From positions 1 to 27,605 of the forward strand of contig JANTQF010000422.1 of the NCBI GenBank assembly GCA_032988165.1: a stretch of 27,605 bases of DNA. The letters are read 5' to 3'. Origin of the DNA: Emmonsiellopsis sp. PD_33. Its lineage: Eukaryota; Ascomycota; Eurotiomycetes; Onygenales; Ajellomycetaceae. Under the pieces are notes generated by a model that did no database searches, was not told the origin of the DNA, and saw only the letters and a list, made by a program, of their open reading frames with translations. Below are positions 17,963-27,482 of this stretch, piece after piece. Position 1 is the stretch's first letter, and every line of letters begins with the position of its first letter. The position numbers were made by a program, and so were the translations under genes.

Positions 17963-18693
17963 GGTGGCGGCGGGGGTGCGGGATCCGCGGGAGGGTTTGG
18001 TGTAGTCACAGGGCGAGCCGCGGGCGTCTTGGAATGTATCAACTAGCACTGTTGCGAGAGTCCATGTAGATAGCAACAACGACAGCCACTCATAGTTTTG
18101 CTTTTGGGGAGTTCAATGTCGCGGCGCAAGAGTTGGATCGAATCTTCCGTTGATGACGAGTCGTTGCCGGAGACATTGCCCGATTATGTAATCCATATTG
18201 TAGTTTATATCACGTGATATCACTATCTTGCAAGTGAAACGGGTACGGAGTACTGGAGATGGAATTGAGGTTTGGATACGTTATTCGATTTTATTTTATT
18301 CTATTCTAGCATAATATATGGATACATTATTTGGGGTGTTGAGCATTTCATTTCACCCTGTTGAACAAAGTGTCAATCATGACCCCCTTCCCACGCCGCG
18401 TTCTGCCCTCCGCCGAGAAATATATAAAAAGGGCAAAGAATTGATTATTTAGTTCAGCAGAATCTGTTACCCAAGAAAATAGGAGAAAATCCATACACAG
18501 AAAACGCCAAAGACATATATTTTCTCATAAATGCTTTCCCGTCAGAGATATGCGCTCGTCTATGCTTGTTTCCCCCGCAAAGGCCAAAAACTTTTTGATT
18601 TTTGATTCATATTATATTCATATACCGCCATATTTGATTCATCATATAACCCCACCCCCCATGCGCCGTGCGTGCGGGCGTATTATTGCCCAT
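17963..18693. other. Intergenic, promoter of proline-rich gene and GMP synthase 3' flank
   Basis: It holds a 14-bp CACGTG palindrome (separate entry) about 245 bp before the proline-rich gene start, then AT-rich DNA (18280-18320, 18420-18640) that likely includes the GMP synthase 3' end. I see no gene. Confidence 0.55.
18207..18220. promoter_or_regulatory. Palindrome ATATCACGTGATAT
   Basis: A perfect 14-bp inverted repeat centred on CACGTG (18211-18216), about 245 bp upstream of the proline-rich gene. It fits a homodimeric bHLH site, and is the longest of the CACGTG palindromes in the window. Confidence 0.55.
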
Positions 18694-20562
18694 CTACTCC
18701 ATCTCAATGGTGCCGGGAGGCTTGCTCGTGACTGGTAATGTAATTGTAAGCAAACTGTACCGTAGAGGGAAAGTAAGAGGAAGAACTCACTGTCATAAAC
18801 AACCCGACACACGCCCTGGACTTCGTTTACGATTCTCCGGCTGACCTTCTTGAGGAACTCGCCGTCAAACGGATACCAGTCGGCAGTCATGAAATCGGTG
18901 GTTTCCACCGCCCGAAGAGCAATGACCTGGTCGTGCACGCGCTTGTCGCCCATGACTCCGACGGCCTTGACGGGGAGAAGAGCGGCAAATGCCTGGCTGA
19001 TGTTCCGGTAGAGACCGGCGGCTTTGATTTCTTCAATGAAGATGTGGTCGGCTTCCCGGGCGATGCGGACTTGTTCCTGTTAAATTATTAGCAACTGGTT
19101 TTCTGAGTAGACCTCTATGTGGATAAACTTACTGGGGTGACTTCTCCGAGGATACGGATGGCAATGCCGGGGCCAGGGAAAGGGTGGCGCCAGACAAGCT
19201 CCTCTGAAATGCCGAGCTGCATACCCAGCTGGCGGACTTCGTCCTTGAACAGTTCGCGGAGGGGCTCGATCAGCTTGAGGTGCATGCCTTCAAGCAGACC
19301 ACCAACGTTGTGGTGAGTCTTGATAGTCGCGCTAGGTCCCTTGAACGAGATACTCTCGATCACATCGGGGTACAACGTGCCCTGAAGGAGCCACTCAATC
19401 TCGCCCTCATTGGCCGATCCACGCGCAGCCTCAGCGATCTTCTTGGCTTCCTCCTGGAAGACCTCGATGAACGTGTTACCGATGATCTTCCGCTTCTTCT
19501 CTGGGTCATCCTTGACGCCCTTCAGCTTGCCGAGGAAGCGCTCACTAGCATCAATAACAGTCAGGTTGACGCCCAGATGCTTGGTCAGCGTCTCCTTGAC
19601 GATGGCAGCCTCGTTCAAACGAAGGACACCATTATCAACGAGCACAGCGTGGAATCGATCTCCAATTGCATTCTGCATCAGCTTGGCAGCAACAGTCGAG
19701 TCGACACCTCCGCTGACAGCTCCAATGACCTGCCCCTTGGGACCAACCAGTTTTCGAATGCGCTCGATTTCCTGGCTGACGAATTCGCCCATTGTCCACT
19801 TCTGCTCAGCCTTCACGATATTGATCGCGAAGTTCTTTAGCATGTCCTTTCCGCGAGGAGTATGTGTGAGCTCGGGGTGGAACTGGATGCCGTAGAAGGG
19901 TTTCTCGGTGTGCGCGATGCCGGCAAAAGGCGCATTGGGCGTGGTGGCGATGGTCACGAATTGTTCGGGGAGCTTCGAGAGCTTGTCTCCGTGCGACATC
20001 CAGACCTCAAGGTCGCCCTCGAGGCCCTGGAACAGCTCATCAATGTGCGATGACTGTCCTGGGTGTCTTGCCACGGTCAGGTATGCGTGTCCGTACTCTC
20101 TCTTGTCGCCGGCGGAGACTCCGTCCTTCCCGTAGGTCCACGCGAGCATTTGTAGGCCATAGCATATACCGAGAACGGGGACGCCCAGTTCAAATACAGC
20201 TGTAGGCCGTGTTAGCAGTGCCGGCTGCTATCTGTACGGGCGATAATGGCTCACCTGGGTCGACGTGAGGGGCACCGGCCTCATAGACCGAGTAGGGGCT
20301 GCCGGACAGGATAATGCCCTTCGGCTTCCATGTCAGATCAGCGAGCTTCTGAGTGCATGGCAGCATCTCAGAGTAGACATTGAGCTCGCGGAGCCGGCGG
20401 GTGATAAGGTGGGTGTATTGGGAGCCAAAGTCGAGCACACTGGTATTGTCGGGGAAGAGAGATTAGCGCAAGCACCAGCCATTGCGGCGGGCGCGGGACT
20501 CACAGGATAGTGTCGAAGACCTTGTGAGGCTCGATGGGAGATTCGCCGGCTGCGGACGCCAT
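18694..20562 (-). CDS. GUA1: GMP synthase (glutamine-hydrolysing)
   Basis: The enzyme makes GMP from XMP, ATP and glutamine in the cytosol, the last step of de novo guanine nucleotide synthesis. Five exons (20562-20504, 20439-20255, 20199-19133, 19076-18791, 18731-18694) give 544 aa. The introns are 55-64 nt, all GT..AG and phase-consistent; the last exon is only 38 nt. The glutamine amidotransferase domain has C94 in VPVLGICYGLQML, with H189 and E191 in IQFHPELTHT completing the triad. The ATP-pyrophosphatase domain has its P-loop SGGVDST at 244-250. The C-terminal dimerisation part contains WRHPFPGPGIAIRILGEVTP and ends ITSKPPGTIEME, the canonical GMP synthase terminus. The length agrees with fungal GMP synthases. 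The start fits MASAAGESPIEPHKVFDTIL leading into VLDFGSQYTHLI. A T-rich stretch near 20641 lies in the promoter. Confidence 0.96.
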
Positions 20563-20979
20563 TGTGAAGGGATATGCGCGGGCAGGGAGGCGGGGATGGC
20601 GGAGTTGGCGGGATTGACTCCAGAGAAGAAAAAGAGAGGAAGTTTTTTTTGAGGTGAGGGGCGGACTTTTGGATGCGCGAGGATGGATGAGTCAGGAACG
20701 AGAACACGACACCCCACCATGTAGAAATATATCGACTCCGTTGCGTTTTACATATAAGAGCTCTCTTGATTATTTTATGCTGTATCTTTATCTGCTATGG
20801 CTTTCTTGAGGAGCATGTGTAGTATGGCTGGTTTTGATTCTGGCGGTGTGCTAAAGAGCGATTGTGTATACTATAGATCTAGAACTCCTATCGTAAAACA
20901 ACCCTAGCATAAAAGAGAAAACATTAGTAGAGCAGAGTAATGCCACAGAAAACAATCCTCCAATATGGCTCACTCCCCC
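20563..20979. other. Intergenic, GMP synthase promoter
   Basis: This 417-bp interval separates the GMP synthase start from the PHD gene stop; both genes are on the minus strand. Nothing beyond AT-rich stretches and a run of eight T bases near 20643-20650 stands out. Confidence 0.55.
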
Positions 20980-22222
20980 TCAAGTGTCCGTATTAACAAA
21001 CTCTCTTAACCTTCTCTTCCACTCCTCCAACTCCCCCGAATGATCCGCCACAGCCAACTCCTCCACCCTCCTCTTGAGCCGATTATTCTCCTCGACAAGC
21101 CTCGCATTAGTCTCCTTCTCCATACACAGCCCGGCCTGCAAACACTTTAACTCAGGAATATATTCCGACGCTACCTCCTGGCGCGACAGCGCTGCCTTGC
21201 CCTTGGTAATGTTCAGCTCCTGCTCGAGAAAGCTGACCCGGGCCTGCAGGTCACGTATCCGCGATTGGAAATCTGCTCCCATCTCTAGCTCGCGGTATAT
21301 GATCGAGAGCGCGTCGTCGACCTGTTTGGAGATCGTTTGGTAGCGTGAACGCCGTCCCGGTCCTGAGGCTGCGGGGCATTCGAGACGGCCGCGATCCATA
21401 TGCTCCCGGAATTCGGGGGATTGCTGGCAGGGTTCATGCTGGCTGAGCGCACCTGGGATCCTGTCTTGGAATGCTGCGCTTCGACTTTTGCTCCGGTCGT
21501 GGTGGCTGCTCGATGAGGAGACTACCGTCGTAGGCGAAACCGGCACTTCTCTGGACACCGTGTACCGTTCACAGGTCTTCGTATAGTGCCTTGTGGATGG
21601 GGCAGTATCATACGAACCGGGACAAGTCTCAACAGCACTCGGGCGCTCTCCCAAACAGCCAAGTGCAGAAAGTAGCTGCGGCGATGCCACTACGGACAGC
21701 GGCAGGATATGAACTGGCGGGTTGGTATGCCAGTTCTTCTCAATGCAGTGCGCGCAGTGGAACGGAGACGGCACGTCCGAGTCCTTCCTCGGCGGCGTGA
21801 GGCAGATAGCATGGCATGATCGCATGCATGTCTTGCAGCCGAAGAGGTTGTTTTTCATCTTGCACACGTAGCAGATGTCCATGTTTGGGTCGCCCACTGT
21901 TTGATGGATTAGCATAGTTCATTGTAGATTAGTCTAAGCGCCTGGGAGGCGGGTTGAATGAAGGCTTACTGCGCCAGTCTCGCGTGCCGGGGATATGCTC
22001 TGATACCAGCTTCAGCCGGCCGGACTTGTCCTTGGTCACCCACATGGGCGTTAACCCAGTTGGCTTCGGGTTTGATAGAGCTGCTCCATTGCCACCTGCA
22101 CACTGTGCTTGTTCTTGATAGCAGCATGCATCATTCCGCAGTCTCTTTGGCGCAGAGTCTGGGTCGCCCTCGACCTTCCAGCCTCTCTTCGCACTGTTCG
22201 TAGAAACAGAGGCGCAATCCAT
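20980..22222 (-). CDS. PHD-finger protein with C-terminal coiled coil
   Basis: Exons 22222-21970 and 21896-20980 give 389 aa. The 73-nt intron starts GTAAGC, has a GCTAATC branch site and ends CAG. The N-terminal 84 residues include KRLRND, a possible basic nuclear signal. Residues 93-135 form a C4HC3 zinc finger of PHD type: C93-x2-C96-x8-C-x2-C-x4-H-x2-C-x16-C-x2-C, seen in CYVCKMKNNLFGCKTC. PHD fingers usually read histone H3 tails. A Ser-rich linker follows, and from about 285 to the end a Leu/Glu/Arg heptad pattern (IRDLQARVSFLEQELNITKG, ENNRLKRRVEELA) indicates a coiled coil for dimerisation. No SET, BRCT or other catalytic domain is present. The specific chromatin target is unknown. 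An upstream exon cannot be ruled out. The gene is divergent from the HNH gene. Confidence 0.82.
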
Positions 22223-22721
22223 CGGCTATGATTTGGGAGTGAATCCGGGTGGACTGTGGCTGGCATATTCTGCAGTCTGTCAGCATCATTTGGTCTGATG
22301 CCATTTCTTCCATTTATTAGTATTTTTGTCCGTCCTGCGACAGGCATTCCGTGCTTGATAATGACCGATTATTAATCCAACGCGAGGATTTAGTTAACTA
22401 GCCGGTTAGCGGACTGTGATTGACTGGGGGACGGAAGAGAACAGCAGAGTTGTCTAAGCTATTTACCTCCCTTACCCAGCGGAAGACTCGTTTATTCGTT
22501 GAACGCAGTCAGATAAATTTTTCGTGTCCCTGGAGAGAAATCTCAACTTAACCTTGCCCCTTGAGAATCCACGTGACCGCATGACGGAGTGCCATAAATA
22601 GTATCCAATCTTTGATATAACCTTGGAAACTTCACAGCCTTCATTGCAGCATTGGATTGCATCAACCACTTTACAACTTGAAGCCTACCGTGCGCCTTCA
22701 AAGAGCCCGGCCAAACAAAAC
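22223..22721. promoter_or_regulatory. Divergent intergenic region between PHD and HNH genes
   Basis: About 500 bp separate the two divergent start codons. A CCACGTGACC box (core 22570-22575) lies 147 bp before the HNH gene start. The same-frame extension of the HNH gene to 22623 starts from a TTG codon, so I treat it as leader. Confidence 0.5.
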
Positions 22722-24128
22722 ATGCCATATGATACCTTCCAGCTCCCCCCTGGTGTGCGGGGCCAGCCTGCCGCTCACCATCGCCACCAGGCATCACTGG
22801 AACAAACGCTCGACTTTTCTCTCCCGCCTTTGACTGCTTCAGAACGAGCGAATGCCAAGATCATCTTTGGTCAGCTGATGGAGCACTGTGAACCTCTGCA
22901 GAGAAACAGCCCCTACAAGACTGTCACCCTGGTGCACCTGACATATGAGCATTCCCAGTCAAAGGATACGTTTTTAAAGCAATTCTTTATCTTTATTGAT
23001 AATGATATCCCAAACAAAAACGGACCGCCAACCTTTGAGCATGGTCTATCACATTTTCATGGCTTCAATGGCCAGACCGCCTCACCATCTCTAAAAAGAG
23101 AGGCAGAAGGGGTAGTGGATTCATTTGCAGAATACCTTTTCCAAAACTTTTTCCTGCCATGTATGTGAATCACATCCATCTGGTTCTTCGTGTGTGATAT
23201 TCTTACTGACTTGGCCCATGTGTAGTGAGGGCGGCAGGGTCAAAGACTCCACAGCCAACCCCAGCTGCATTATCAGCTCCTTCACTTGGGAATGTTGTTG
23301 GAACATCTGCAAGACTGTCAACTCTTCGCCGTGATTGTTTAATTCGAGACCATAACCGATGTGTAGTCACACGGGCATTCAATCTACATGAAGCTAAGAT
23401 CAGGGAGCGGCGTCATGCGAATCCAAAGGATGACGATGATCAGCCACTGAGTTTCAGACGAGGTGATATTGATGAACTTGAGGTTGCGCACATTATACCC
23501 CATTCCATAATGTCAGCAGAGTTTGTTGATGGAGAGCTGCAGTTGGTATGTTGCGAACCTTTCTCATTGAATATTTCACATCTTTTGCACCCACCTAATA
23601 TTACTATGAAATGCGGTGTTGCCATCTTCTAACTAACTTCTTTTCAACTATTAGAGTGAATCTAAAAAAACCGCCCTTTCAGTCCTCAGCATGTTTGACC
23701 CAGGTGTCATTCCTTTGATTGAAGGGTCAAATATTGATCACCCAACCAATGCTATCACCTTGTCAAAAAGTGCTCATACCCAATTCGGTCTTTTTGAGAT
23801 CTCTTTTGAAGCCATGGATTCATCAAACCACCCTCAAAATACTTATACAATACATTCATCCAGCCGGGTGCTCTCCCAACTCTACAATCTTCCAGTTACA
23901 AGAACCCTACTTCTCTCACCAAACCATACAATTGATCCACCCTCTGCAAGACTACTTGCCCTTCATCATGCGATTGCTATCATTATTGCACTTAGCGCCG
24001 CTGGGGAATATATGGATCAGATACTTCGTGACATGGAAGAGGTGTGTGTGAGAAGTGATGGCTCTGCGGAAATAGGGCGCATCGTCTCTTTGAAAATCGG
24101 TGGCTGGCTTGATGGCGTGGTAGCTTGA
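22722..24128 (+). CDS. HNH-nuclease-domain protein (fungal HNH_2 type)
   Basis: Exons 22722-23160, 23226-23545 and 23655-24128 give 410 aa. Introns of 65 and 109 nt both start GTATGT and end in TAG, with phase kept. The start ATG has A at -3. Residues 1-146 are an unrecognised, helix-rich N-terminal region. The HNH module follows: TLRRDCLIRDHNRCVVTRA (C192), EVAHIIPHSI (H235 as the first His), then DHPTNAITLSKSAHTQFG (N285 and H294). All three HNH positions are therefore present and the domain could be active. This is the HNH_2-like form common in filamentous-fungal genomes, whose cellular role is not known to me. No homing-intron context or transposase surrounds it, and no toxin-antitoxin partner is visible. 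It neighbours a pseudogene and an F-box gene, a setting typical of variable fungal regions. Confidence 0.82.
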
Positions 24129-24309
24129 TGGTCTTTTTGTGAACTGGATATGTCGCCCAGAGTGTTTGCTGGGCTACTTACTATATTTCAACAAATCGCC
24201 AGTGGAAAGGCTCCGGAGCTGAAGATTGGGTTTAAGGCCTTTTCAATTTAGTACGGAAAAAACCGTAACCTCCACTGTTGACGTTGCGGTTGGGCGTTGG
24301 AGGTATTCT

Positions 24310-24319
24310 ATCACGTGAT
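24310..24319. promoter_or_regulatory. Palindrome ATCACGTGAT upstream of the pseudogene
   Basis: A perfect 10-bp palindrome with a CACGTG core (24312-24317) lies about 95 bp before the ATG at 24413. It matches the arrangement before other genes here, supporting the idea that a real promoter once drove the broken gene. Confidence 0.45.
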
Positions 24320-24412
24320 TCAGTGTATCTTGGCCCAGGAACCAACCTCCTCCTTTGCAGAAGAGGGGAGTCTCTCCGCTATATTCCTCTTAAATACTCT
24401 GTGATTCCCGCC

Positions 24413-25201
24413 ATGTCTGACCGCCCCAGGCGCCCTCGCCTCAAGGTGCCTTGGTGGATACGCAAATGATCCCGGATCAAGCGCTATCGCACCCCGCTCC
24501 AATTTCGCGGGTCTATCCGCCGTCTTCGCCACCATCATAAACGCCCGTATGCCGCGTTCCTCCGCCTTTGCATGCCCACTCCCTCCTTAGCCTGGAAATA
24601 TCCTCTTCCTGAACCCCTGTCGCCGCTAGCCCTGGCAGAAGACCCAGATCTGTGCTGAAATCGACGCTGTGATGAGGATATCAAAAACCTCCAGTGCATC
24701 CCCGTCTGGCGGTCTCGCGACACTCCGCTGCGGTCTCTTTATCGGATGTACGAGGCCTTCATGGGCGGGATAACCATGTTTGCTTTGGTCCAGTATGAAG
24801 TGGAGTACTTTTGGTTTCAGAGCAGACAATCATGGGAACTTCACTGTATCCCTGATCCAAAGGATCCAGACCCAATCCGCTATGCAATTCTTGCTTCCAT
24901 CGTTGAGTCAATGCCTGAGGCATTCAACTTCAAGTTGAGCATTGGGATGCGAAGGGATGGGAAACATATTCCTCCCACTGACTGGGATGGCATCAACAAC
25001 CCCTACGCTCCGTTTGTCCCGGTGACCATACCCTCTTGGCCTCAGCATGTGCCAGCTGTTGATAAACAGTATCTGCGCGATGTCATGCCGGCGAGAATGC
25101 TGGACTTAGAGGGTAGATTGATTCTTCATGAGGAAGCAGATAGTGAAATTTTTATGAAGAGGAACATAATAGCAACGGAGGAGAGATTCTGGAGGATTTA
25201 A
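24413..25201 (+). pseudogene. Interrupted gene of unknown function, two in-frame TGA codons
   Basis: From ATG 24413 to TAA 25199-25201 a single frame of 263 codons is broken only by TGA at codon 19 (24467) and TGA at codon 82 (24656). The first 18 codons read MSDRPRRPRLKVPWWIRK. The piece between the stops is Arg/His-rich (RIKRYRTPLQFRGSIRRLR). The last part, intact from ATG 24746 (151 aa), is an ordinary-looking acidic protein segment with DPIRYAILASIVESMPEAFN, PVTIPSWPQHVP and a final EERFWRI. I do not recognise the family. Both stops are one C-to-T change from CGA (Arg), which suits the Arg-rich context. Alternatives are that 24746-25201 is the coding part of a gene with unseen 5' exons, or that an intron using GTATGC at 24547 removes the second stop; neither explains the first. 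Function not assigned. Confidence 0.6.
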
Positions 25202-25311
25202 TCCGCAGCTATAGAGCAGATTAATTATTTACGAGGAGGCAGATGATGAGGTTTTCATGAGGAAAACTTAGTAAATAACAATAGAGAGAGATTGTGGAGG
25301 ATCTAATCCAC
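25115..25311 (+). repeat. Imperfect tandem duplication of the pseudogene 3' end
   Basis: Two adjacent copies of about 93-94 bp (25115-25207 and 25218-25311) align along their length. Shared words include GAGGA(A/G)GCAGAT, TT(T/C)ATGA(A/G)GA and TGGAGGAT(T/C)TAATCC. Copy 1 encodes the current C-terminus LILHEEADSEIF to ERFWRI-stop. Copy 2 reads LIIYEEADDEVFMRK, then needs a frame change to reach a parallel ERLWRI-stop. Differences include many third-position changes, so the duplication is old. Confidence 0.75.
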
Positions 25312-25968
25312 GATTTATTTTCTGGCATGGGCAGGTACCGCACGTACAGTGAGTTGTTACCGTTACTGTGAGCGTAGGTTTCCTTGGTCGTAGGTCTGTA
25401 TGTAGCCAGATGGATGGAATAGATAACTACCTGAGCTAAGAGAGGCTGAAAAATCTACAAGATGGGATATGTATGGTAGTGCCCCTATTATATTAGTTTG
25501 TTAAGAGACCCCGACTTCCTTCGCACTGATGTGAAGTACCGTAGTTAGCCCTGAATATCTAGACCGACCCCATTGCATGTATGGGGAATGGGAATAGCCA
25601 GTTTCGCCGAACACCCAGATTCTAGAAACGAAATGAAGGTTTGGTTGTATTAATCCCTTGCCGATGACACCATCCAACAATCCATCTAGTGTATTACTAT
25701 AATTGAACTGCCTTCCTCATAGCCTTAACATGCCGTGCTTTCAACCGCCGTGTTCAACCCTTCGTGACACACCCGAAATCCCTCGCCAAGCAAACAAACA
25801 CGACGTAGAGAACTGAAAGTAAGAGTATTCTCAACCAAGCAACATAGGAACCTTAATAATGCCGTAGAACTCCGCTCAACCGACTGAATGACAGACCTTG
25901 GAAAAGAAAAGAGATATAGGAATGAACTCTTGCGGCGGAAAAGATCTGTCTGTCCCACAATGGTATGA
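25312..25968. other. Intergenic, F-box gene 3' flank
   Basis: No gene is supported. A 136-codon minus-strand frame (25725-26135) overlaps the F-box gene end in another frame and has no recognisable motif. Confidence 0.5.
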
Positions 25969-27261
25969 TCAACTTTGTTCAACGACCTTGAGATGTTCCG
26001 CCAGCGCGGCATCGTCCGGAGGGCAGGAATTTCCCCAATAAAGTGAGGCCGACTCAATTCTGAATTTCGGGAGAGGAACGAATAGGGGATCCCTATTGAG
26101 CTGGCCAAGGCCCTTAAACGCCCTCTTCTGTGCATCCACTAGCCTTGGGTGGTAAAGCATGTGAAATCCTTGTATGGTTGCAGAGGTAAGTGCGGGAAAA
26201 TCAGCAGATACGAGGCCTGGGAGAATCGTGCGTAGGAAGTCGTCGGCCATGTTGACGACGGAGAACCCTTGAGCCCGTGAATAGCACATGTGGAATGCGC
26301 TTTTATAAGATAGCCCGACGTTGGTGTGGCTATCGGCAAAGAGAATGATCAGCGTCTGTAATGTCGTGCTGACAGTCGAGAGGAGTTTCGCTACTTCATC
26401 GAAATATCTAAAGTAGTTAGGGGTATCGAGGACGGAAACTAAGGGTATTATCCTGAGTTCAAGGGTAGTAAGTGTCGTGCAACGGGAGGTCGAGAGGTGA
26501 TGGAGAGGCGTCCACATCGGCCCGGGGAATATCCATGCGGAGCCCGTTCGCTGACGCTGGTAGAGCTCCTCACTTATCGAGACCCGAGAGATCATGATAC
26601 CGCTGAAGTCGCCTCTACGGGCATCGCGGGCATGGGCCCATGCTAGTTTCTTACTGATAGGATTGCCGTCGGGGAACGAGCCCTCATCTTGCAGATAATG
26701 GAGGTCGAGAGCTCGCAGTGCAGTTGGATTCAACGAGGTGACAATGGCGTTGACAAGGCCGCGGTGCATCCACCCAACCAGTCGAAGATGGGTTACAGCA
26801 GGGAAAAGCCGCGGCGGAGGGTTGTGGACGTAATAATTTTGAGAACCACAATGTAGCGATGCTAGGTCTAGTTGGCGGACATTGGTGAGATGGCTGAAGA
26901 CGTCCCACAACTCATTGGCATTGATATGACTGTCCTCACTGCCTTTGTCGCCAATCCAAAGTAGAGTCCATGTGAAGGATTTGACGTACGAAGCGAGATC
27001 CGGACGGCTGCTTATCAACCGTAGAAATAAGTGCTGACGGGGAAGAAGGGTTAGGGGGCTGTATTTTGCGGTCAGCACGCGGCCGGAGTTATGGAAGCTG
27101 AGGTCAACTGTGCTGAGGAGGACAGGGAGAGTGAGATCCCTGAAGATCTTGCACACAAGGCCGAGATTGCAAAGGGTGCGTTTGTCGTGGCGCAACTGCT
27201 CAAGGATGGCTAACAGAACTTCCGCTGGGTGGCCGAGAATGTGATGCGGTGGTTGCTCCAT
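25969..27261 (-). CDS. F-box protein
   Basis: A 430-residue frame starts at ATG 27261 (the frame extends to 27306 only through a TTG). Residues about 8-50 (ILGHPAEVLLAILEQLRHDK then LGLVCKIFRDLTLPVLLSTV) show the F-box pattern: Leu-Pro-like turn, Glu-Val/Ile-Leu-Ile helix, and a Cys-Lys-x-Phe-Arg core. F-box proteins bind Skp1 in SCF ubiquitin ligases and bring a substrate. The remaining 380 residues hold scattered LRR-like leucine patterns (NVRQLDLASLHCG, VTHLRLVGW, LRALDLHYLQDEG, LTTLELRIIPLVS), suggesting a degenerate leucine-rich solenoid for substrate binding. No transmembrane segment. Such genes are numerous and fast-evolving in filamentous fungi, often in variable regions, so the substrate cannot be guessed. 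No intron is evident. Confidence 0.82.
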   Translation of the reverse strand: MEQPPHHILGHPAEVLLAILEQLRHDKRTLCNLGLVCKIFRDLTLPVLLSTVDLSFHNSGRVLTAKYSPLTLLPRQHLFLRLISSRPDLASYVKSFTWTLLWIGDKGSEDSHINANELWDVFSHLTNVRQLDLASLHCGSQNYYVHNPPPRLFPAVTHLRLVGWMHRGLVNAIVTSLNPTALRALDLHYLQDEGSFPDGNPISKKLAWAHARDARRGDFSGIMISRVSISEELYQRQRTGSAWIFPGPMWTPLHHLSTSRCTTLTTLELRIIPLVSVLDTPNYFRYFDEVAKLLSTVSTTLQTLIILFADSHTNVGLSYKSAFHMCYSRAQGFSVVNMADDFLRTILPGLVSADFPALTSATIQGFHMLYHPRLVDAQKRAFKGLGQLNRDPLFVPLPKFRIESASLYWGNSCPPDDAALAEHLKVVEQS

Positions 27262-27460
27262 GATCACGGGCAGATCAGACTGGTAATCGTCAGGATCGTA
27301 CGACAAAAAAAGCAGTTTGGGATGCTGTTTCTCATAAAATTAATGTCTGCTGGTGGTTGCTAAGGTGCTCATCTGGATGTCTGTCAATAATCATGGAAGT
27401 CCAGGTTGACTGTGGGGTGGAAGTATAACTGTTAAATCGGCTCGAGATAGTGTAGCATGT

Positions 27461-27478
27461 AAGAAGAAGAAGAAGAAG
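27461..27478 (+). repeat. (AAG)6 microsatellite
   Basis: Six uninterrupted AAG units, 18 bp, lie just before the direct repeat pair. Confidence 0.9.
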
Positions 27479-27482
27479 GGCC

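Noticed and set aside
22722..24128. HNH gene as a group I intron homing endonuclease
   Set aside because: It has its own spliceosomal introns and promoter, and is not inside a rRNA or mitochondrial gene.
24467..24658. Stop-codon readthrough or selenocysteine at the two TGA codons
   Set aside because: No CTA context follows either TGA, and fungi of this group are not known to use selenocysteine; decay is simpler.
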